A DNA stretch of 64,000 nucleotides from Zobellia roscoffensis (GTDB lineage: Bacteria > Bacteroidota > Bacteroidia > Flavobacteriales > Flavobacteriaceae): assembly GCF_015330165.1 (NCBI RefSeq), contig NZ_JADDXT010000002.1, positions 2,569,646 to 2,633,645 on the forward strand. Direction: 5' to 3'. The notes beneath the pieces are model-generated. The model was not told where the DNA came from and searched no databases. It worked only from the letters and a program-made list of their open reading frames with translations. Made by a program: the position numbers and the translations under genes. This document shows positions 44,209 through 56,200 of this stretch, piece after piece. How positions within the stretch are numbered: the stretch's first letter is position 1; every line of letters starts with the position of its first letter.

Positions 44209-47200
44209 ATGAAAAATTTCTACCTAATAGGTTTCCTGATTCTTTTCTGTTCCATGAGCATTAACGCTCAAGATGGATTGAATATCTCAGGAGCCAATAT
44301 TTCAATAACCCCGGGAGCAACTGTTCGTGTACTAAATGGAGATTTTCGAGTTTCGGGAGACGCCGAGGTGAAGAATGAATCCGCAATAAGTGTAGACGGC
44401 AACTGGTTGAACAATAATAGTACAAGTCAAATTTTCACCCAAGACTCCGAGGGTATGGTAATCTTAACCAAAACAACGGATGTAACAACTATTGGGGGAA
44501 CTACAACTACCCTTTTTTATAATCTTACATTAGAGGTTGATGAAGCTACTCTAGAAGTAAATACCATTGTAGGAGGTTCGGTTTCAGGAACTAACTTAGG
44601 GGTTATAGATCTTAATAATTCAGGTCTAGACTTAAATTCAAACACCTTACAAATAACAAATTCATTAATAGGTGCATTAATTACTAATGAAGGGTATATT
44701 ATAAGTGAAGACGTTCTTAACCAAAGTAAAGTTTTATGGCAAACGTCACCTACAGGTGGAGCTTACACAGTTCCTTTTGGAACTGCTGCAGGAGAACGTA
44801 TTCCGTTAACGGTAGAAAGGGCCACAGGTGATTTAGGAGAAATTACGGTTTCTACATATCCTACGGGGTTGGATATGACTCCGTATCCTTCTCAACCAGA
44901 AAATGTAACAAATATACTAGATACGACAGATACGAGTCTTGTAGGCAGTGCGGTCAACCGATTTTGGCAGCTAGATAAAACAGAAAGTGGAACGGCAAAC
45001 CTAACATTTACATATGCCGATGCCGAAGTGCCTAGTAGTGGAGAGAACAACCTTTCTTCCTACAGGTACGATACTACAGTAAATAAATGGGAGCCGAAAG
45101 GCGCTAGTTCATCTGATTTTGCCAATAACCAAGTTATGGTTAACGGTATTAATGAGTTCTCGCCATGGACTATTGGAGGGGGAACACCAGAAGATTTAGA
45201 TGGCGATGGTATTGTCAATGCAGATGATTTGGATAATGATAATGATGGTATTTTAGATACGGATGAAGGTGTTTGTACGCCAAATCAATCGGGTACTTGG
45301 GGTGGTTTTAGTAACAATGTAACTTATGATTATGGAGATGGTGTCATTATACGTATGACAACCGCAGCATCGAATGGCTTTGCCCTAGGAGGGTTTAACC
45401 CAGCAGGTGCAGGATTTTGGTCAGAAAATTTGGCTGGAGATCCATCCATTCAATGCGACTTTTTATTTGATGAAAGTGTAACTGTTAGTTTTGAGGATAG
45501 TTCGGGAAATCCGGTTCAAGTAACAAATCCCATTATTCATTTTGATAGAATTGGAGGTTCGGCGGATAATGTTCAAAATTCCGCTGAAATTACATTGCAA
45601 AACGGATTAACATGGATTGAATTGACAGGTACTGATGATTTTTCAGCAACTTCTACAACAGCCAGTGATGGGGGCGCGGGATCAACAGCGGGTATTAATG
45701 CAAATGGATATAGCCCGGAATCTACACAGAACGATATAGATGGTACTGCCGCGGGTAGTATGGAAATTCAGGGAACGGTCAGCACTTTTACGCTTACTTT
45801 TCCGTCCGCATCAACTACAACAGGTACAGCAGATGGAATTGAGATGATTGTTTTTGCATGTAAGCAGATTGATGATGATGATGACGGTATACCTAACTAT
45901 TTAGATTTAGATAGTGATAATGATGGTTGCCCAGATGCAATAGAAGGTGGTGCAAGTTATAATTACAACGATATTGATGAAAATTATACCCTAACAGCTG
46001 CAGTAGACGGAACAGGAGTTCCTGGTGGAAGTTCCCAGACAGTAGGCACTTCTCAAGATAAGTCACAGCAAGCTGCAGAATGTAGTGAATGTCACCCAAC
46101 AAACCCTTCTTATGTTGATAGTGATAATGATACTATTGGAGATTTTTGTGATGTTGATGATGATAATGATGGTATTTTGGATACGGATGAAATTGGTGAT
46201 TGCGGAAAAACCGGAGTGTGGACAGACTTAGGAAACGGTGTCTGGGAATCTTCTGTCTCAGCGGATTTGAAGGTTCGTGTAACCATGGAAAATTTAGGTG
46301 CTTATTGGAATGCTGCAGGTTTTCCACAAAACGGCGCATTTGATAATACGTGTGCTAATTTTACTTCAGATTATGGACCATTACCAGGTGATGATGGACT
46401 TCAAATATTAGTAGGTTTTCAACCTTCACAACCGGCAGTTTTAAATACTAATTTTATTGTAGAATATTTAGATGCCGCTGATAATCCAGTAAATGTGGAT
46501 AATCCTAAAATGCATTGGGCAGGTGTAGGGGGTACTAATGGAAACGATATTAATACTTCAGAATGGACGCTTCAAGGGGGTAATACTGCAAATGTATTAA
46601 GTTCATTCCAAGGATTTGAAATTGTTAATAATGGAACAACTATAAGAAAAGCCGGTTTAGGTAGCGATAATGGACAAGGCGCGGCTGATTGTGCAGATGG
46701 AGAGGCTTCGGGTACTATTAGAGTGAATGGTGTTCTAAGTACATATACGTTTAATGTTGTTCAATATAATAGTTCTGGAGCTGTCGATTTTACTTCAGGA
46801 GATGGAATAGATTTTATTTTTGAAGGTTGTGTGTTAATTGATACGGATAATGACGGTACTCCTGACCATTTAGATAATGATAGTGATAATGATGGTTGTT
46901 TTGATGCTCTTGAAGGTGATGGAGGCTATACGCTAGCTGATGTTGATACAAACGGTAAACTTACTGCGGCGGTTGATGCAAACGGAATTCCTGCTGGAAC
47001 CTCACAAAACGATGTAAGTTCAAAAAATGCTAGCGTTACAGGTGGTGAATGTGATGATGATAATGATGGTGTAAATAATACCAATGATGTATGTAACGGA
47101 TTTAACGATAATGCCAATAGCGATGGTGATGCATACCCAGATGTTTGTGATGACGATGATGATAATGATGGTATTTTAGATGTAGATGAACAAACAGATC

Positions 47201-50200
47201 TTTCTTGTGCCAAGGACTTAACATTGAATACGGATTATAATGGAACTGATTTTGATATAGGTGCTTTTGAGCCATTGTCTGTTGGGCAAACATTAACGGC
47301 AACCGTTAGTTTTGAAATTGATGATTTAGTTGGTTTTGATGCTTCGGATATTGCAAAATTCAGTTTTAAATATGCTACAACTGCACCTTCTAGTATTGTT
47401 CCAACGTATGTATCGGTAAATGACCAAGGTCCTGTTAATATTGATGTAAACTATACTTTAAAAGATGGAGATAATTTAGCTAACTATGATTTCTGTACAG
47501 GTCACGATATTTCGTTTACGGAAATTCTAGTAGAACTTAATGACGGAACTTTAATGTCTATTCCAGATGTTGTAGACCAAGAAATTTGTGGTTCTGGAAA
47601 TACCGCAACTGCTTTTACGTATACCTATTACGATTGTGATAACGATGGTATTCAAAATCAATGGGATTTAGATTCTGATAAGGATGGTTGTCCAGATGCC
47701 TTGGAAGGTGGCGGAACCTATACTTATGCAGATGTAGATGGTGCATTTAGATTAATCGCAGCTGTTGATGGCAATGGTGTTCCTGGAGGTGCTCCCCAAA
47801 CCATTGGAACAACGTTAGATAATACGCAACAAGCTAGTGAGTGTAGTGAGTGTAGCCCATCTCACCCTTTATATGTAGATAGTGATGGTGATGCAATTGG
47901 TGATTTCTGTGATCTGGATAATGACAATGATGGTATTTTGGATTCAGAGGAATGTCCATCCGTTGTAGGGTCAGTAGATTCAGGTAATAATTCAACTCAC
48001 ATCACTGGTTTTTATGAGGCAAATGGTAATAATATATTAGGGTTTACTATAAATCCTGAGTATGCCTCAAGTGTACTTTCATCAACTTCAGGTATACAAA
48101 TAAGATGGGATCAAGGAACAACTGATGCCATTACAACAGTAGATCTTATTTTAGATGCACCAACTTCGGGAGCATTAGAATCTGTTATTTTAGGCAATGG
48201 AGCAGAAGGTGTAACGGCAGGAACTCAAAATGCTAAAAAAGAAATTACTCTTACTTGGAGTGGAGGTGGTTCAGCTATCTTAAATGATCCTTTAGATGAA
48301 GTTACAGGTCGAGTTACTGGAGATGTTTTATTTTCAGGTGATATTATTGAAATTAATAATGGTACTTCTTATTCTCTGAGAGATACAGAGTGGAGTGTTG
48401 AGGTTGATATGTCCAGTGTAATAACTTTTCCAACAACAGTTTCGTTTTATGCAGATTCAAGTATAAATGGTGGTACAAATTATAATAGAGAAGGTTTTGC
48501 CTTTACACCTGTTATTAATTGTCCAGATACAGATGGGGATGGGATTCCTAATTCGTTAGATACGGATAGCGATAACGACGGTTGTAATGATGCTGTCGAA
48601 GCAGGGCATTTAGATGATGATAATGATGGAGAAGTAGATGGTTCGGGATACGATGCAAACGGACAAGTATCAGGTGCAGCAACAGCATATACGGGTACTA
48701 CGAACGGAGTAACAACGGCATCGGAAAGCAGTATTGATACGGCGCCAACAGATCAAGAAGAACGAGTTGGTGACGATGCTACATTTACTGTAACAGCTTC
48801 TGCTTTAGATGCCTCAGCGTATAATTCGGGAACACCAACGTATGATGTGAATGCTAGTCCAACCTACCAATGGCAGGTAAGTACAAATTCTGGATCTACT
48901 TTTTCGAACATATCGGGGGCAACTAATTTCAGTTTAATTATTTCGGATGTTACCCTTATTATGGATGGGAATATCTATAAGGTTTTAGTTAGTAGTGCTA
49001 ACAATACCTGTCCAGAAGAAGCACAAGCTACTTTAACGGTAATAAATAACGTTGATGCAATAGATGATTCTGCGGGTATAACAGCTGTAGAAGGGTTTTT
49101 TGGAGCTACTGATGTAGTGAATGTATTTGACAATGATGAATTAAATGGCGCAGTACTTAACCCTGCAAGTGTAACTATTACTCCAGTAACCAATGGACCT
49201 TTAACAGTTAATGGAGATGGTTCTGTAGATGTTGCAAATAACACTGATCCAGGTTCTTATACTGTAGACTATCAAATATGTGATGCGACAAACCCTACAA
49301 ATTGTGATATAGCCACGGTAACGGTAAATGTTGGAGTGAATAGTCTGCCAACTGCACAAGATGATGAGGTTTCAATCGCTCAGGATACAAGTAATAATAG
49401 TATTGACGTATTGGCTAATAATGGTAATGGTCCTGATACTTTTGGTGGTGATGGTCCTAATTCCGGAGCAATTATACTTCCAAGTACTACAACTACTAAT
49501 GGAGGTACGGTCTCAATAGATAATAATGGTACGCCATTAAATCCAACAGATGATACAGTCTTATATACACCTGCTGCTGTTTATAGCGGAGCAGATTCTT
49601 TTACCTATACGATTACGGATGCAAATAATGATTCGGATACCGCTACTGTAAATGTTACCGTAGTTGCAACTCCAACTATTGCAATCAATGTAGTGGCTGT
49701 GGATGATATTATCAATGCAACTGAAGATGATAGTCCAGTGACCATTTCTGGTACAACAACTAATGTAGAAGATGGACAAGTAGTAACCGTAACCTTAAAT
49801 GGAGAAACCTATACAGCTACTGTTACAGGAAATACATGGACACTAGATGTGCCTGTAGTAGATATACAAGCATTGGACCCTACGGAAACCATTACTGCAG
49901 ATGTAGCGAGTGATTTTGGAACAGATGCTGTGCAAGCCACTAGAGATATTCAACATATCACTACGCTACCAGTACCAGTCTTAGAGATAGATGACATCAC
50001 AGCAGATAACATATTAAACGCAGCAGAAGCTGGTGCCGATGTTGCCGTAACGGGAACAGTAAGTGGAGATTTCAATGACGGCGATACGGTGACCTTAACA
50101 GTAGATGGTACAGATTATACAGGAACTGTAGATGCAGCTGGAGATTATAGTATCGATGTACCAGGAAGCAAACTGGCTGCCGATGCAGATACCACTGTAG

Positions 50201-53200
50201 ATGGTAGTGTAACCACTACGGATACTGCAGGTAATACAGGAACAGCAACGGATACACAACTGTATTCAGTAGATACGACAGTACCTGTACCAGTTCTAGC
50301 AATAGACGATATCACAGCAGATAACATTCTTAACGCAGCAGAAGCAGGTGCCGATGTTGCCGTAACGGGAACTGTTTCGGGTGACTTCAATGACGGAGAC
50401 ACCGTTACTTTAACGGTAGACGGTACAGATTATACAGGAACTGTAGATGCTTTAGGAGCATACAGTATCGATGTACCTGGAAGCAAGTTAGCTGCCGATG
50501 CAGATACCACAGTTGACGGAAGTGTAACCACAACCGATACCGCTGGTAACTCAGTAAGTGCAATAGATACGCAATTGTATTCAGTAGATACGACATTGCC
50601 AGTACCAGTTCTAGAGATAGATGACATCACAGCAGATAACATATTAAACGCAGCAGAAGCTGGTGCAGATGTTGCCGTAACGGGAACAGTAAGTGGAGAT
50701 TTCAATGACGGAGACACCGTTACTTTAACAGTAGATGGCACAAATTACACAGGTACTGTTGATGCACTGGGTGCATACAGTATCGATGTCCCAGGAAGCA
50801 AACTGGCTGCCGATGCAGATACTACGGTAGATGGTAGTGTAACTACAACCGATACCGCAGGGAATTCAGCAAGTGCTACGGATACACAATTATATTCAGT
50901 AGATACTACATTGCCAGTACCAGTCTTGGAAATAGACGATATCACAGCAGACAACATCCTAAATGCAGCGGAAGCTAGTGCCGATGTTGCCGTAACGGGA
51001 ACCGTATCTGGTGACTTCAATGACGGAGACACCGTTACTTTAACCGTAGACGGTACCGATTATACAGGTACTGTTGATGCACTGGGAGCATACAGTATCG
51101 ATGTGCCGGGAAGCAAACTGGCTGCCGATGCAGATACTACGGTAGATGGTAGTGTAACCACTACGGATGCAGCAGGGAATTCTGCAAGTGCTACGGATAC
51201 ACAACTGTATTCGGTAGATACGACATTGCCAGTACCTGTTCTAGAGATAGATGACATCACAGCGGACAATATCCTAAACACAACGGAAGCCGGTGCCGAT
51301 GTTGCCGTAACGGGAACTGTTTCTGGTGACTTCAATGACGGAGACACCGTTACTTTAACAGTAGATGGTACTGATTATACAGGAACTGTTGATGCTTTAG
51401 GAGCATACAGTATCGATGTACCAGGAAGCAAGTTAGCTGCCGATACAGATACAACTGTTGATGGTAGTGTAACCACTACGGATACTGCTGGGAATTCAGG
51501 AACAGCAACGGATACACAAGTGTACTCTGTTAATACTACCGCTCCTGCAATCGTAATCAATACAGTTGCTGTGGATGATATTATCAACGCAACAGAAGAC
51601 GATAGTCCGGTGACAATAAGTGGTACAACAACTAATGTAGAAGATGGACAAGTAGTAACGGTAACCTTAAATGGAGAAACCTATACAGCTACTGTTTCTG
51701 GAAATACCTGGACGCTAGATGTGCCTGTAGTAGATATACAAGCATTGGATCCTACGGAAACTATCACTGCAGATGTAAGCGACCTTGGAGGTAATCCAGC
51801 AACTCAGGCAACTCGTGATATTCAATACGATGCTACATTGCCAGTACCAGTCTTGGAAATAGACGATATCACAGCGGACAATATCCTTAACGCAGCAGAA
51901 GCTGGTGCCGATGTTGCCGTAACGGGAACAGTAAGTGGAGATTTCGATGACGGAGACACCGTTACTTTAACCGTAGACGGTAGTACCGATTATACAGGTA
52001 CTGTTGATGCATTAGGAGCATACAGTATCGATGTACCAGGAAGCAAACTGGCTGCCGATGCAGATACAACTGTTGATGGTAGTGTAACCACTACGGATGC
52101 AGCAGGGAATTCTGCAAGTGCTACGGATACGCAATTGTATTCAGTAGATACGACATTGCCAGTACCAGTCTTGGAAATAGACGATATCACAGCGGACAAT
52201 ATCCTTAACGCAGCAGAAGCTGGTGCCGATGTTGCCGTAACGGGAACAGTAAGTGGAGATTTCAATGACGTCGATACGGTGACCTTAATAGTAGATGGCA
52301 CAAATTATACAGGAACTGTTGATGCACTGGGTGCATACAGTATCGATGTCCCAGGAAGCAAACTGGCTGCCGATGCAGATACTACGGTAGATGGTAGTGT
52401 TACGACAACCGATACCGCAGGGAATTCAGCAAGTGCTACGGATACACAATTATATTCAGTAGATACTACATTGCCAGTACCAGTCTTGGAAATAGACGAT
52501 ATCACAGCAGACAACATCCTAAATGCAGCGGAAGCTGGTGCCGATGTTGCCGTAATGGGAACGGTAAGTGGAGATTTCAATGACGGAGATACCGTTACTT
52601 TAACGGTAGATGGTACTGATTATACGGGAACTGTTGATGCTTTAGGAGCATACAGTATCGATGTACCAGGAAGCAAGTTAGCTGCCGATACAGATACCAC
52701 AGTTGACGGAAGTGTAACCACTACGGATACCGCTGGAAATTCAGCAAGTGCTACGGATACACAATTATATTCAGTAGATACTACATTGCCAGTACCAGTT
52801 TTAGAAATTGATGATATCACAGTAGACAATATCCTAAATGCGGCAGAAGCTGGTGCCGATGTTGCCGTGACAGGAACTGTTTCTGGTAACTTCAATGACG
52901 GAGATACCGTTACTTTAATAGTAGACGGTACAGATTATACAGGAACTGTTGATGCATTGGGAGCATACAGTATTGATGTACCAGGAAGCAAACTGGCTGC
53001 CGATACAGATACCACAGTTGACGGAAGTGTATCGACAACCGATACCGCTGGTAACTCTGCAAGTGCAACGGATACACAACTGTATTCAGTAGATACTGCT
53101 GCTCCAACTATTGCAGTAAATGTAGTTGCTGGTGATGATATTATCAACGCCACAGAAGATGATAGTCCAGTGACTATTTCTGGTACTACTACCAATGTAG

Positions 53201-56200
53201 AAGATGGACAAATTGCAACCGTAGTCATAAACGGAACTACCTATTCTCCTGTAGTAACTGCTGGTGTTTGGACTTTCGATATAACAGCGTTGGAAGCGCA
53301 AGCTTTAGACCCTACGGAAACTATCACTGCGGATGTAAGTGACCTTGGAGGTAATCCTGCAACTCAGGCAACTCGTGATATTCAATACGATGCTACATTG
53401 CCAGTTCCAGTTCTAGAAATAGACGATATCACAGCAGATAACATTCTTAACGCAGCAGAAGCTGGTGCCGATGTTGCCGTAACGGGAACAGTAAGTGGAG
53501 ATTTCAATGATGGCGATACGGTGACCTTAATAGTAGATGGCACAAATTATACAGGAACTGTTGATGCACTGGGTGCATACAGTATCGATGTACCGGGTAG
53601 CAAGTTAGCTGCCGATGCAGATACCACTGTAGATGGTAGTGTAACCACTACGGATACTGCAGGTAATACAGGAACAGCAACGGATACACAACTGTATTCA
53701 GTAGATACAACATTGCCAGTACCAGTTCTAGAAATAGATGACATCACAGCGGATAACATATTAAACGCAGCAGAAGCTGGTGCTGATGTTGCCGTAACGG
53801 GAACAGTAAGTGGAGATTTCAATGACGGAGATACCGTTACCTTAACAGTAGACGGTACCGATTATACAGGTACTATCGATGCAGCTGGAGATTATAGTAT
53901 CGATGTACCGGGAAGCAAATTGGCTGCCGATACGGATACTACGGTAGATGGTAGTGTAACGACAACCGATACCGCTGGTAACTCAGCAAGTGCTACGGAT
54001 ACACAATTATATTCAGTAGACACCACTGCTCCTATTCCAGTCTTAGAAATAGACGATATCACAGTAGATAACATTCTTAACGCAGCAGAAGCTGGTGCCG
54101 ATGTTGCCGTAACGGGAACAGTAAGTGGAGATTTCAATGATGGCGATACGGTGACCTTAACGGTTGATGGTACAGATTATACCGGAACTGTAGACGCTTT
54201 AGGAGCATACAGTATTGATGTACCAGGAAGCAAGTTAGCTGCCGATGCAGATACTACGGTAGATGGTAGTGTAACCACAACCGATACCGCTGGTAACTCA
54301 GCAAGTGCTACGGATACACAACTGTATTCAGTAGATACGACATTGCCAGTACCAGTTCTAGAAATAGATGATATCACAGCAGACAATATCCTAAACGCAG
54401 CAGAAGCTGGTGCCGATGTTGCCGTAACGGGAACAGTAAGTGGAGATTTCAATGACGGCGATACGGTGACCTTAATAGTAGATGGTACAAATTATACAGG
54501 AACTGTTGATGCACTGGGTGCATACAGTATCGATGTACCAGGAAGCAAACTGGCTGCCGATGCAGATACTACTGTTGATGGTAGTGTAACCACTACGGAT
54601 ACTGCAGGTAATACAGGAACAGCAACGGATACACAACTGTATTCAGTAGATACTGCTGCTCCGACTATTGCAATTAATGTAGTAGCTGTGGATGATATTG
54701 TCAATGCAACGGAAGACGATAGTCCGGTAACTATTTCCGGTACAACAACCAATGTAGAAGATGGACAGACGGTAACGGTAACCTTAAATGGAGAAACCTA
54801 TACAGCTACTGTTACAGGAAATACCTGGACGCTAGATGTGCCTGTAGTAGATATACAAGCTTTAGACCCTACGGAAACTATCACTGCAGATGTAAGCGAC
54901 CTTGGAGGTAATCCTGCAACTCAGGCAACTCGTGATATTCAATACGATGCTACATTGCCAGTGCCAGTTCTAGAAATAGATGACATCACAGCAGACAACA
55001 TCCTGAACGCAGCAGAAGCTGGTGCCGATGTTGCCGTAACGGGAACTGTTTCGGGTGACTTCAATGACGGAGATACCGTTACCTTAACAGTAGACGGTAC
55101 CGATTATACAGGAACTGTTGATGCTTTAGGAGCATATAGTATTGATGTGCCAGGAAGCAAATTGGCTGCCGATGCGGATACCACTGTAGATGGTAGTGTA
55201 ACCACTACGGATACTGCAGGTAATACAGGAACAGCAACGGATACACAACTGTATTCAGTAGATACAACATTACCAGTACCAGTTCTAGAGATAGACGATA
55301 TCACAGCAGATAATATCCTAAACGCAACAGAAGCTGGTGCCGATGTTGCCTTAACGGGTACTGTTTCGGGTGATTTCAATACTGGTGACACCGTTACTTT
55401 AACAGTAGATGGTACAGATTATACAGGAACTGTAGATGCTTTAGGAGCATACAGTATCGATGTACCAGGAAGCAAGTTAGCTGCCGATGCAGATACTACA
55501 GTTGACGGAAGTGTATCGACAACCGATACCGCTGGTAACTCAGCAAGTGCTACGGATACACAAGTGTATTCAGTAGATACCACATTGCCAGTACCAGTTC
55601 TAGAGATAGATGACATCACAGCGGATAACATATTAAACGCAGCAGAAGCTGGTGCCGATGTTGCCGTAACGGGAACTGTTTCGGGTGACTTCAATGACGG
55701 AGACACCGTTACTTTAACCGTAGACGGTACCGATTATACAGGTACTGTTGATGCAGCTGGAGATTATAGTATCGATGTACCAGGAAGCAAGTTGGCTGCC
55801 GATACAGATACCACAGTTGACGGAAGTGTATCGACAACCGATACCGCTGGTAACTCAGCAAGTGCTACGGATACACAAGTGTACTCTGTGAATACTACCG
55901 CTCCTGCAATCGTAATCAATACAGTTGCTGTGGATGATATCATCAACGCAACGGAAGACGATAGTCCGGTCACTATTTCGGGTACTACCACTAATGTTGA
56001 AGATGGACAAGTGGTAACGGTAACCTTAAATGGAGAAACCTATACAGCTACTGTTTCAGGAAATACCTGGACGCTAGATGTGCCTGTAGTAGATATACAA
56101 GCATTGGATCCTACTGAAACTATCACTGCAGATGTAAGCGACCTTGGAGGCAACCCTGCAACTCAGGCAACTCGTGATATTCAATATGATGCTACATTGC

